Below are positions 1-11,072 of a stretch of DNA of 64,000 nt, piece by piece; position 1 is the first letter of the stretch, and each line of letters opens with the position of its first letter. Source of the DNA: Cryptomeria japonica (lineage: Eukaryota > Streptophyta > Pinopsida > Cupressales > Cupressaceae); assembly GCF_030272615.1 (NCBI RefSeq), contig NC_081407.1, positions 138,268,897 to 138,332,896 on the forward strand, written 5' to 3'. The notes below the pieces were generated by a model. It made no database searches and was not told the origin of the DNA. It saw only the letters and a program-made list of their open reading frames with translations. The translations under genes were made by a program, and so were the position numbers.

Positions 1-252
1 ATTACCTCTTGTTTACAAGGCCACAATCAAGAAGCCCATAGTTATGTACATGTAGATATTTAATGTGGCTCTCAATGAGATTATTGACTGACTTTTGGTG
101 AGTCTTGTAGACATTCTCAATGATAAAAGACAACAAATACTATTAGAAAAAGCCAAAATGAGAAAAAAGCATTGGATAAGGTTGGATCATCTATCTCTCA
201 AGAAGTAGATTGTCTCAAAGACAAGCACAATAGTTTAAGACCAAAAAAAGAG

Positions 253-1628
253 TGAATACTCTAATGGGGAAGGACAAAGAAGACACAAGGAGGATGGCGA
301 AAGAAACAAAAGAAAAGACTAAAAAGATATTAGAGGAAATGAAGAAAGTTGAAGTTTTTGTTGAAGAACAAATTCCTCTAGATGATTGTAATTTGTAGGG
401 TATAACTAATGCATTCACACAAGACATAGATTTATCTTCTTTTTATGTTCATATGTTAGGGAGTGATGGGGAAGAGAAGAGTGATGAGAACAATGAAGAT
501 ACTACTTCTCTAGAGAACTCTAATGTACAAGATACAAGAGAACATGGAGAATTGCGTGTCTCTCCTCCAAGGAACACAAATCAAGGCAAAAATCAAAACA
601 CTCCTCTTCTAGAGAACACAAACCATGATCAATAGAAGAAGAAAGAGGATAATCCTAAGAGATATTAAGACATAGTAGAGAAGATATAAGAGAATCAAGA
701 TGCTTCTATAAGAAGTCATGAAATAGGTCAAGGCTCCTCTTCTCCCTTAGAAAAACTCATTCAAGGAACCATTGACCTTGCAAATGTAGTTTCAATCTGT
801 ACTGACACCTCAACTACTACAAATTACCACACGTGTAAGATCGGTTGACCTATCTAACATATCTCCATTCCACAAGTTACAACTCATAGACATCTTGCAT
901 TAATCAACAAGAAAAGAGATAATACAACAATACTTGGAGAAGACTAGGTTCATTGATGATGTTGTGAAAAACATTTAGAAAGGCTTGCGCGAGGTAAACA
1001 TTGATTCTTCTTTTTCTTTGGAGAAAAAAATGAAACTGTTAATGGATTCTTTTAAAGATCATTCTTCTCATATTGAATAAAAGGCATAGCAAGAGGAACT
1101 AAGAAATTTAAATGATAAGAGATTGGCAGAAGCCTATCACAATAAGTTGTAGGAGAACATGGAGATATTTAAGGAATGTGCAGATGAAGTCACTGCACTT
1201 TATCAGTTTTTTCTCAAATGGAAAAAATCCACCAAGAACATAAGGGATTAGATTGACTCCATTGAGTCACAAGTTACTCATATGGTCAATATATGTTATA
1301 TCAAAGGACAATGATGGATAAACTAGAACTCAAATAGAAAATCTTCACTTGCAATTATCATTGCTTCAAGACCAAAGAGTAGATCAAGAAATAATTTAGT
1401 CAACTTAGGGAAGTAGTCAACTTAAAACTTTCTTCATTATCTAATTTTGTACTCGAAGAAGAGAAAATTGATCAAAAGATGAAGGCACCCAATAGTATGG
1501 TTGAGGCTAGATATTTATACTTACAATTTGAGTGTCAGAATCATACTCTTTCCTCAACAAAAGCAAACTGGGTATCAACTATTACACAACTCAAGGAAAT
1601 CATAAATGGTATTATACCATCTAAGTGA
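253..1628 (+). pseudogene. Broken coiled-coil ORF just upstream of a 3' LTR
   Basis: One reading frame can be followed, with in-frame stops and about two frame changes, from about 253 to a TGA at 1626-1628. The product is Lys/Glu/Gln-rich and strongly helical, for example KEKTKKILEEMKKVEVF near the start and TQLKEIINGIIPSK at the end, so coiled coil is likely. I recognise no enzyme motif. Several stops sit where CAG or CAA would fit (TAG before GAG at about 1150), consistent with C-to-T decay. It ends about 280 nt before a polypurine tract and LTR, the place where Sireviruses carry an extra env-like ORF. It could instead be the gag-like ORF of a large non-autonomous derivative. Retroelement origin is likely; the identity is open. 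Confidence 0.5.
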
Positions 1629-1852
1629 GTTGTAAGAGTATTTTAGATTTGATAATTTTGGCTTTGTATAGACTTGTGGAGGCTTGCAACATCATTTTTG
1701 GTTTCTATTCAAAATATTATGTACATAGTATCAGTTTTTGGGGCATCTTCATCTTAGGGGGAGTGTGTGTTGGTAGAGATCATATAGTTAGGGGGAGTTC
1801 ATGCATAACTTTGGTTGTTGTAAGTAGGAGATATTATGCCCTTTTCTGTTGA
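1625..1852 (+). pseudogene. Hydrophobic reading frame after the coiled-coil ORF
   Basis: This frame has no ATG start and overlaps the end of the coiled-coil ORF in another phase. It encodes about 75 residues with two hydrophobic stretches, LDLIILALYRLVEACNIIF and SFWGIFILGGVCVG, which could be membrane segments. If joined to the upstream frame by a frameshift it would give a coiled coil followed by a membrane anchor, as in Sirevirus env-like proteins. A chance reading of AT-rich untranslated sequence is equally possible. Confidence 0.2.
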
Positions 1853-1904
1853 TGTCAATAAGTGAGAGAAGACTTGTAGATAAATGTGTGTTTCTATCAA
1901 TGAC

Positions 1905-1915
1905 AAAGGGAGAGA
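1905..1915 (+). other. Polypurine tract of the left-most LTR element
   Basis: AAAGGGAGAGA lies one base before the TGTTG start of the LTR. The context, CAATGACAAAGGG, resembles the reverse complement of the tract next to the copia LTR at 47834, which suggests a Ty1/copia element in + orientation. This tract would prime plus-strand DNA synthesis. Confidence 0.6.
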
Positions 1916-1916
1916 T

Positions 1917-3646
1917 TGTTGTGTGTTATATGTCATTATTGATGTCATCTTTCCATTGATGACAATATCATATTTTTATAGATATTTTGTATAGTGATGA
2001 TTTGTGCAGTTGAAAAGGCTAAGAAATTAATCATAGATGGAGACATGGGATCAACATGATTAAGGATAAGAAAAAGAGTTCAAAAGATCAACAAATGTAT
2101 TCATGACACAAAATGATAGTAAGACAGTCTAGAAGCATGGTACGTACATGATAACACATAATTGCACACCATATATGCTTTGGATAAGGAGTGCAACCAC
2201 ATTGATTGGTTTCTACATGTTTAGATAAGTGAAAATTGAGTCTTTTTTCATACTTTTGTATTTGAGAAAAGTTGTCTAAGGCTTAAACCATATATTTTCC
2301 TAAGTCTATGACTTTGTATTTTGGTTTGAATTCGTCCTCCTTGTATGACTTGGCCTTGCAATTCTAGAATTAAGTTTGTCACTCACCAAGGAAGTCATTT
2401 CTATATTTTCATGTCATAACATTTTCTATAGGAAGAGTTTGAATTGATCATTCTCTAGTTTGCACTAGAGCAAAATTATGTGTCTCAAAAGCTTACTAGA
2501 ATGCTCCACATTCCTTTGATGTAATAGATATGGTTGTATAGAATTGGGGATATGATCAGAGAGGTATAAGGGTTCATCCATGCAAGTTTCAAATGATTTT
2601 TTGTACCACATTGCAATATCCTAAGTGTTGAAATGCTACAATCTATTTGAGATGCTCTATTTTAATCAATTTAGTGGGTCTCTCTACTTGCACTAGCACA
2701 TAATGATCAAATACACTGGGAGAAGGTTGTAGGGATGTTTTGGATATTCTATATTTCTCATATCTTGATCTACATGATATTTTTGGTCTCTCCTTAGTGG
2801 CATACAAGTCTAGTACAGTTGGTAGTTTTGGTGATGTTGTTGATGGGTCAACAATTTGGTTTCCTTCATTTGTGGTTTGATCCTGATTAGTTAGATTTTA
2901 TTTGGAGGATATGTTATGATTTTTTTGGGCATAGTTATTCTTTGGGTTGATCTGCAACTTATTTTATTTTATGGTGCATGTGTTTGAAGCTAGCCTATAT
3001 TGCATCACACATTTCATCTAAAGGTGATATTGAAGCTGACCTAATTGGAGTTTTGAGATATCATGGAAGATAAATAGAAGATCAAATATTTTATGGTGAG
3101 TGAAAAAGTCAGTAATATGGAGTAAGTGTGCAAAAAAGGGACTGCCAGATCGACATATGTCAAATGCATCTTTTATAGCAATTCATGTTCATGTTTTCAT
3201 TTTAATTCTCATGTATCCAACTATCAAATAGTGAATCTCTTCAGTAGGTCTATGTATCTTTGTATCTTGCTCAAAAAGTTCATCAAGGATTAGTGAGCTT
3301 CCCCAGGTAGTGATCCTTACAAAAATATTGCAATAACTTGTTCATATAGTTTGAGTTAACTCTTATTGTGGTTTTTCCCTTATTGGGTTTTCCACATAAA
3401 AATCTTGGTGTCCTTGTGTGAATTCTTGTGATGCATTCTTTTCTTTTAGTTCTTCTTTTTTGTTGAATTTGATTTGGTTTAATTTACCAATGGAATTTTT
3501 TAAAGTTTAAAGACTAAATCATCCCCCCTCCCTCAATCTCTAGGTGTGTTCAATAGAACATATTTAAGAGTTTGACTAAGGAGAGAGTTAGAAAAATTGA
3601 CTCATCTCACACCAAAAATAATAAACTTTTGTTATGTATACCAACA
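1917..3646 (+). mobile_element. LTR (3' LTR of a + strand, probably copia element)
   Basis: The sequence starts TGTTGTGTGT directly after a polypurine tract and ends at ACCAACA, giving the inverted terminal bases TGTTG and CAACA. A cytosine run (CCCCCCTCCC at about 3521) followed by TCTAGG near the end is like the 3' portion of long plant copia LTRs. The matching 5' LTR is outside the window, so length (about 1.73 kb) and target duplication cannot be confirmed. No ORF inside is convincing. Confidence 0.55.
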
Positions 3647-4709
3647 CCTCTATGTTTAGATACTTGACATAAAAAAAATTATGAGAAGATCTAATCTAGC
3701 ATGTTCAAGTTTGAAGGAAAATGGTTCAAAGCTATGGCTTCAAGGATTAAATGAGCGATTATAGAATCAATCAACACCATATCAAAATTAAATTTATAAT
3801 TGTTAAGAGTTGTCTAATGTAAGATTGATTAATGAAAATAGTGACGAATCAAATATGACATTTGTTATACATAATATTCTCATAGCTAAGTACCCTAATA
3901 CTTTTCTTAATATTTACACTTATTTATAATTATGTTGAATCATTATTTTTTTCTATTTCTATCCAATCTCACATATCTAGATGCATTTATTCACCATTAT
4001 GGATTAACTGATTTACCCACATAAAATGTGGGGTATTCTTTTAATATTAAATAAATGGTAGCAATGTTATATCATACAGGCTTATTTTGTAGCCACACAT
4101 AACTTGATTTATTTTGTAGGCACATTCACAATCTTGTATTTATATTTAGTATTAATATGGATTGTGGAAATTTGATAGCTCTAATCTTGTATTTACCAAT
4201 TCCTATAGCAAACTACTTCACAACCACATATAATACTTTCTTTTGGATTATTATTTTTATATGTATCCTTTGTGATATTATTCACAACCATATGATATTT
4301 TAACTCTACAAATATGTATATGTTTACAAAAATGGATGTTATTATTATTGCGTTAACATTGTAGATGATTGTCAATTATCACATTTTCATGTTTAGATTA
4401 TGTGCATTGGCACTGATTTATTATGCAAATGATTATATGATGTATGTGGCATTGTATCATGTTGGCTGATTGTACATTGTTTTGGATACTATGTATATTG
4501 TAGGCACTTTTAGTGCATAACTTGAATTCATAGGTATAGCATTATTTCTCCCTGAGCGTGTAAGTCTAGGTTATTTCTCTAATGGTGGTAAAATATAAAT
4601 ATAACATTATTATTCATTTGGTTGTAAACTCCTATTATACTTGATTCAAGTATGAGATGTATTTTATGAAAGCTTATGTAAATTTAGATATAAATTTTTG
4701 GTGATTTTG
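3647..4709. other. AT-rich spacer, no gene seen
   Basis: About 1 kb with dense stops in all frames. No LTR ends, domain motifs or tandem repeats were recognised. Confidence 0.5.
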
Positions 4710-4724
4710 AAGTTCACATGTGTT
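4710..4724. repeat. Left target-site duplication of LINE insertion
   Basis: AAGTTCACATGTGTT, identical over 15 bases to 5495-5509. Direct repeats of this length bordering LINE sequence are the mark of target-primed reverse transcription. Confidence 0.8.
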
Positions 4725-5494
4725 TTTGATTAAAAAAAGAAGTGTTAACTAGGACACTGATCCTTTACGTAGTCAGAGACTATTAAAAAGAAAATCCCAT
4801 AGGTAGTAAAAACAACACATCGGAGCAAGCTTGAAACAAGCAATGTCGAACAAAAGAAAAAGACATGTCCAACCTTCTAAAAATTAGACCCAACTCAAGG
4901 AGGGGTATGGACACCCGAGCCTTGGGGGGGAAGGAGGACTTCTCCTTCTGCCTATGAAAAAAATGGTCCAGGAGATACTTCCATTGGGGCCATCAAGGGG
5001 ATGACTAATTAGTAAGGATCCCACTTGGAAACCATCAGTAGAGCTAGCAGAAGGCTATTGCGGGACAACAACTGACTGTTGTAGAACAAGAGGGGTTAGT
5101 TGTAGAACAACAAGCTACTGTAGAGGAGTGGCATCAAGAGTAGAACCAGTAGGTGTAGAGAAAAGCTACAAGTCAGAGGCAACAGGAGTTGAATCCGTTA
5201 GGACAGGAGGAGCCATATCAGTGGAATCGATAGCAACATTACCAATAGTAAAAGGCACCTCATCCTCCTGAGAGGAGCCATCTAAATCAGAATCAACAAC
5301 TTAGATGAGCAAGTGATCATTAGTAGCATCCTTCCACCAAGTAGTAGCACCTTTTTGGCATGAAATAGAGCAGTCCAAAGCAAGATGGCCTGTAGAGAAA
5401 CATTTCCTACAATGAAAGGAAAGACCCTCAAAATCCAACAGTTGTGTCCAAGGCCAATCTCCAGCCATGAGAACCACATCTCCCAAGAGAGGCA
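4725..5494 (-). mobile_element. LINE-derived insertion, ORF1 tail plus 3' UTR
   Basis: A 770-bp minus-strand insertion lies between perfect 15-bp direct repeats, so both ends are defined. Its 5' end enters at the zinc knuckle of LINE ORF1. Its 3' end is a T-rich UTR ending in an AATCAAA-like tail at 4725. No endonuclease or reverse transcriptase is present, although a complete LINE would carry several kilobases of ORF2 between ORF1 and the UTR. It is therefore a half-LINE: either internally deleted before insertion or copied from an ORF1-only transcript. Confidence 0.75.
4830..5494 (-). pseudogene. LINE ORF1 fragment with CCHC zinc knuckle
   Basis: Read on the minus strand, the fragment starts with MAGDWPWTQLLDFEGLSF and continues into CRKCFSTGHLALDC, a CX2CX4HX4C knuckle, then a WWKDATNDHL block. 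This order (DFEGL, knuckle, TWWK..DHL) is typical of the DUF4283/zf-CCHC_4 nucleic-acid-binding protein of plant LINEs. After a TAA at about 5300 the same frame continues as a Ser/Pro/Thr-rich tail to about 5170, then is broken by stops. The N-terminal DUF4283 part is missing because of 5' truncation at 5494. In a living element this RNA-binding protein would coat the transcript; here it is dead. Confidence 0.8.
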
Positions 5495-5509
5495 AAGTTC
5501 ACATGTGTT
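5495..5509. repeat. Right target-site duplication of LINE insertion
   Basis: AAGTTCACATGTGTT, exact copy of 4710-4724. Confidence 0.8.
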
Positions 5510-7908
5510 GTGTGTTAACACAGGAATGTATTTTTTGGATGGTGATTATTCATTTCCTTGTTTTAGTATTGATTATATTTTGAAGGACAAATCATTTTAT
5601 TTTAATGATATTTGATCCATTTGGAGTGTCATGAAATTGAAAAAATTAAGTTAAAATTATTCCTTTGTTTTTTAAATTAGACAATAAGAAATATTAAATT
5701 GATTAACTAATTGATTTAAATTTTTTATTATCCATGATTAAAAACTTTAAGATAATTGCTAAAATACAATTTTGTGAAAATAAAATAGGAAAAAGAAATA
5801 GAAAATTAGGAAAAGTGATAAAAGGAAAAGACATAAAATTTCCATTTCATTCCTTCATTTTGGAAAAGAAAAAGAAAGGAAACATATCTCTTTCCCTCAA
5901 AACCCTCTTATGGAAAAAGATGGAAGGAAAAGTTAGAATGTCCTAGAATAGGATTGCATGGATGCAATTTTGTGTCAATGAAAGAAAGAAGAAACTAATT
6001 ATTTTAACTTCCATGAGGCTAAGTATAGCCTATGGGATAGACCCCTTCAAAAATCAACTTCTGCATTGCACCTCTTTTCTTGTGCAACGTAATGATGAGA
6101 GCCCCTAGTCTCTCCACACACCCCTCATTGAATAAATTATCCGAAGAGCAATTGGCAAGGGTAGTGTGTATGAGGAAATTGAGAAGAATTATTTCTTCTC
6201 AAACCCTCTTTTGTACATATTGAAGGTATTTTCCTTATTTTATTTAAAATTATTTTTCACTTTCTTCTTCGCCATATCACATTAGGCGGTAATATATGGC
6301 TCTATTGTTGAAAGCCACTATGCATTCAATTTCATAGAAGACTATATACATTTAAATTTAAATTTTTAAAAATTTCAAAATAGAGTCATGATTTACTGTG
6401 AAGTTAGATTTTGAGAATTTTATTAAATTAGCATGTTGTTGTGCATATAGGGATCAAAACCTGGCATTCTTTGGTTTTATAAAACTTCCTTAATTAAAAG
6501 AGAGAAAAAATATAAGGTTCATCAACAATGGAATTGATAATTTCTATATCTTTTGCATTGAAAAATATTTTAAAAATTTTAATTGTGAATACATATGAAT
6601 GAATTGCAATGGGAGGTAAGATGAAACTTAGTGCAACATACACATATGACCTATGCATTACACAATATATAATGAAATACATAATGCTATTAACAAACAT
6701 CGCATTGCATATAAAAGTGTGGGTATTATATGTGAGAAGCACAAGGTTGATCAGTTTATTTTTTTGAGAAGTTATAATGGTTGATTGGGCTCATGTCAAA
6801 ATTAAAAACACAATACTTGGTATGTCATTAGCTTCTTGCCTCTTAAATATTCCAAATTTTCAAAACAAGTGAAATGTGAAATATTCTTGTTCTATTCTTG
6901 TTTTCATTCTTGGACTAGATGATAATAAGAGTATGCAAGACTTTTTGCTAGGAACACTTCATAAGCTAAAGATAATCATGCAGGACCAAATTTTTAAGTT
7001 TAACTATGTGAAACAATAGTTGATATAATGTAATATCAGTTGAGCCATTTCAACTGATAAGGTATTATAAAGAGTCTGTGAGTGTTTCCTCTCTTGGATT
7101 GAACTCTACTTTGATAGCATGTGGGCTTTCTATTTTATTTGCCATAGGTGAAGTCTTTCATTCTTCTGCTAAGAATAACAATGACTGAGCGTGGAAGAAA
7201 GAGGTGAGAGCGAGATTTCACTGAAAAAGGCAATGGAATGCCAAGTGTTGACGTGAAGCTCAAGTGACTAGCCATTGTATGAAAACCCTACTTAAGTGCT
7301 CATCAACAAGCATATTTCCATGTCAGTTTACTATTGAATTTGTAATATGTGAATGAAAATGCATGAACATAATGTAAACAAGTAAACTATGAAAGATAAT
7401 AAGTTCTTCTTATAAGTATTAAGATGTTTCAAGGATTAATTGAATCTCTAGTAATAGTTTAAACAAACTTTTTCAAATTTATTTTCAATCTCACAACCAC
7501 AAATTTTTTATTTTTTATTTTATTTTATTTTATTTTTTTTTGGCTCTTTTCACTTTTACATAAGATTCTAATAATATTTAAAAATTTCTAATTGAGTCAA
7601 TTCTTGATGAATTATGTTCACAACATATATAGTCTTTGTTTTCCTTTATAAGATGCAAAGAAGGTAAAAATAATGTAAATTGAGCTAGTTCAAAATCCTT
7701 ATCAGTAGTTGTATTAGGGTAAATTTGTCACATCAAATAATTAGGACAAGCTATAATATTTGAACATTCACTAGGGTGATTGATGATTTGTCTTGAGGGT
7801 TTATGTGTTCATTACAATTAAAATCAATTTGGCATGATTGAGTGTATGTTCACCACAATGGTTAATGATTTCGTTATGTTTGGAAAATAGTGAATTCTTC
7901 AAAGTTTC
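5510..7908. other. AT-rich spacer with a (TTTTA)n tract
   Basis: No gene or element end was recognised. A purine-rich stretch occurs at 5750-5900 and a T-rich TTTTA repeat at about 7508-7541. Reading frames of 60-80 codons here lack motifs and overlap on both strands. Confidence 0.5.
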
Positions 7909-8751
7909 TGATGAAGGGTACTGCCCTTACAAACCTAAACACACAACAACAAAGAAATAAAGAGAAAATGCAATAAAGACAACACTTGCTTTCTATTATC
8001 ACAATGCAAGAAACTAAAACATCCAAAAAATAACATGCTAAAGCCACATGGGCTTTCTTGCCATAATAATCTACAAGGTTGGAGTCACAATCTACACTAC
8101 TGGAATTGTCTTCTATAACCTTCGTTCACTTCTTTATTTAGCACCAATAACTGCCTTAGAATGTTCTAGAAAGTCTAACTTTTATTCTTTTTGGCACCCA
8201 ACGTTCCAACGGTTCATTTCCCATCCAGGTGGATTTTCATTAAAACTTTAGTTTTGGTGGCACAACTTCTAGGAGTCATAAATTTTGACTTGGGTGTCTG
8301 ATTTGCTATTATAACATATCATTGGAAAGTTTGTGAAGAGATCTACATTGTTAAAATATCTAAATATCATTTCATCCATTTTTTGAATATTTTTTTAGGC
8401 TTCTAAGGTCTTCGAATTCTAGTTTGAAATTTTATGGATGAAATTTCCAGGATGAAAATTTTAATATCTCCCAAATGGTGCAAGATATTAAGTTGATTCT
8501 TTCACCAATCATTTTATTTTGCAATTTCACTACTTGGGGTCAGTTTTCATGTCTATACATGTTTGAATAGGTTGACTTATTAAAAATAGAAGGTGATTAT
8601 TTTTGGTCATTTCAAACTTCTAACTGTCCTACACCTCATAAGTTTCATCATGGGCTCTAAAACAACTAAACAAAACTACAAAAAATAAGAAAAATATAAT
8701 ATTTTTGGGTGATGCAAGATTGCCCTTACACCACTAGATGTGCTTGCATTA
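7909..8751 (-). mobile_element. LTR (3' LTR of truncated chromovirus A)
   Basis: The sequence starts TGATGAAGGG and ends near CTTGCATTA. Its right end (GGTGATGCAAGATTGC...TGCTTGCAT) matches the right end of the solo LTR at 14918-15699 (GGTTGATGCAAGATTGC...GCTCCTGCAT). It directly precedes, on the + strand, the C-terminal end of a minus-strand gypsy pol, which is where that element's 3' LTR should be. The start is the less certain end. No partner LTR was found to the right. Confidence 0.65.
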
Positions 8752-10645
8752 GACACCTAGGGTAATTTGAGAAGTGACCTCATCACTTCTCAGTAGTTAG
8801 AGAGAAACCAAGACAGTTAATCTCAACCTTAGATAACTATGATGAATCTTCAAGGGCTTCCTTTTAATTTAACCAAATATTCTTCATATTATCTATTAAT
8901 TGTGCTTCTACCCACATGACTATCCAAAATTTCTTCTATCTCATCCTTTTTTGAAGTAGGTGCTGGAATATTCCACTATGCTTCTATTGTTTCATCTTCA
9001 ATACCTCCTTCACGATACTTTGTCAAATTTTAAATATTAAATAAAGGTGAAATGTTAAGTCCACTTGGTAACTCTATCTCATGAGCATTTTCTAAATAAT
9101 GTTTCTTCAAGATTCTGCATGGCCCGAATTTCTTCATCTTCAACTTATTATATGTTTCTATTGAAAACCTCTATTTTCTCAAATGAACTATGAATGTATA
9201 TCCAATCTAAAATTTCTCATATCTCCTCTTTTGATATGCCTTATTATTGTACTAGATATTCATCTTAATAGTATTCTTTCTCACTTCTTCAAGAAAATTC
9301 CTTAGGTGCTTTGCAGAGTCTTCCACTTTGATACTTTTCTTTTCTCCTTTGTCCATCTTCCTTAACTCTAAAGAATTTCCAAAACTACTTCCATATATAA
9401 TCTAGAATGGTGATCTACCAATGCTCCTATTGGTATAATTGTTATAAGAATTATTTTCCTATGGTAAAATCAAATTCCATGCCTTAGGTTTATCTCTTAC
9501 TAAGCATCTCAGTAGGTTACCTAGACTCCTATTCACCACTTTTGTTTGTCCATCAATCTACAGACGGTGAGTAGAATTCAACTTCAAATATGTCTTCAAC
9601 TTTTTTTAAATGTCCTCCAAGAATACCCAACAAACTTGGTATCTTGATCTAAAATTATGCTATTTGGCAAACCATGTAGTCTCACGACATCTTTGAAAAG
9701 TTACTTTGCAACATGAACATTATTATTAGTCTTTTTGCAAGGAATAAAATGTGCCATCTTCAAGAATCTTTCCAATACCACAAAAATGAAATCATGTCCT
9801 CTCTAAGTCCTCAGTAAACCAAAAATAAAATCCATATTGATATATCCTCCCATGGCCTTCTTACACAAGTAATGATTGATATAGCCATGTATTTCAACTT
9901 GTTCCTTTGGCCATCTAACATACTCTTCAACTCTATACAAACTTATTCACATCCTACTGCAATTGTGGCCAATAATAATGCTCACTAACAAGAGCAATGG
10001 TCATATCTCGACCAAAGTGCAAATCCAATCCTCCATTATGCTTCTCCTTAATCAGGTTCTCCCTCATGGAATGCTTTGGAATGCACACTTGACTTCTCTT
10101 CGATAACATACCACCTTGGATTATAAAATTCAACCACCTTTTACTATCTCAAATAATACTCTCCATGCAAGCTCTCAAAAATTAGGATCCTCGAGATACA
10201 AAATCTTGAGTTCATTGAACCCAACAACTTCAATTTGCATATCTATCAACAAATTTTTCCTTCTATTGAAGGCATCTACATTTCTATTAGACCTTCCACT
10301 CCCATGTTTCCAAACAAAAGTGTAACTCTACAAAAACTCAAGCCATTTCAAATGCCTTTGTTACAACTTCGCTTGACTATTCAAATATTGTAAAGATTGA
10401 TGATGAATAAATAAAACAAAACCTTTTGGCAAAAGACAATGTCTCCATTTCTTCAATGCCTAAACTATAGCATAAAAATACTAATCATAAACAAAATATT
10501 TTCTCATGGCATCATTGAAATTTTCACTAAAATAAGCAATGGGTTTACAGTCTTTATTTAATACTACTCCTACAACATTACCACTAGCATCACAATCTCC
10601 CTAAAATACCTTATTAAGATCTATACATACCAAAATAGGTTGTTT
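8752..10645 (-). pseudogene. Ty3/gypsy chromovirus pol remnant (RNase H, integrase, chromodomain)
   Basis: Read on the minus strand in pol order: an RNase H start with CDASGNVVG and AYFSENFNDAMR (about 10490-10620); an H2C2 zinc-finger region with HYYWPQ and KGTS (about 9870-10060); an integrase core with [19 protein letters not shown] and NRSIGRSPF (about 9400-9830); a GP-x-ILKKH-x-NAYEIELP block (about 9060-9140); and a chromodomain-like EILDSHVGRST...YEEYLVK stretch (about 8860-8945). Many stops and several frameshifts make it non-functional. Reverse transcriptase, protease, gag and the 5' LTR are missing to the right, where unrelated Tat-like sequence begins. Chromodomains direct chromovirus integration to particular chromatin. 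Confidence 0.8.
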
Positions 10646-10699
10646 CGTGATTCTATTATTTAACATGTCAAAACTCTGTAGTTGGCATAAAATGCCTAT

Positions 10700-11025
10700 T
10701 GTTATGTTTGATTATATTTGTTATCTTCCAGTCTATTAATTATTTGTATTAAGTGGGTTGTCACTCTTGAGTAGTTAATGTGTTGATTGGTTGACAATTG
10801 TGTTCCTCTCGACAACTGCCAGGTTCTTTAAATATGTTGTGTACTACCAAGGAAGGTAGTACGATATAGTCTAGTGAATTGTAATCCTTGGTCGAACATC
10901 TCTGGTCTTGTTCTATGTAATAATTGCATGTGCGAATAAAGATATATTTTATTGTTGTGTCTGGTATGCATTATCATTTGTATTACTATTTCTTGTACTT
11001 AATTTATTACATATAGTAGCAAACA
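10700..11025 (+). mobile_element. LTR (5' LTR) of a Tat-like Ty3/gypsy element
   Basis: A 326-bp sequence with TG...CA ends (TGTTATGTTT to GCAAACA) is followed immediately by a primer-binding-like site and a gag reading frame. It contains a TTTAAATA-like box at about 10837 and an AATAAAGA polyadenylation-like signal at about 10937, fitting an LTR promoter and terminator. The 3' LTR was not found, so the element is truncated. Its junction with the chromovirus remnant lies at about 10645-10700. Confidence 0.6.
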
Positions 11026-11028
11026 TTT

Positions 11029-11043
11029 TGGTGAAGTTGCCTT
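11029..11043 (+). other. Primer binding site remnant
   Basis: TGGTGAAGTTGCC, four bases after the LTR end, resembles the TGGCGCCGTTGCC site complementary to tRNA-Asp that many plant Tat and Athila elements use. The middle is mutated, so the tRNA assignment is tentative. Confidence 0.45.
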
Positions 11044-11072
11044 AAAGAAATCGGGTCAACCTTGAGTGATTC

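Noticed and set aside
5282-5521. 79-codon minus-strand frame overlapping the LINE zinc knuckle
   Set aside because: It is a different frame from the one encoding the CCHC knuckle and DHL block, and runs across the target duplication into flanking DNA.
8048-8251. 67-codon + strand frame
   Set aside because: Lies inside the LTR 7909-8751 and has no recognisable domain.
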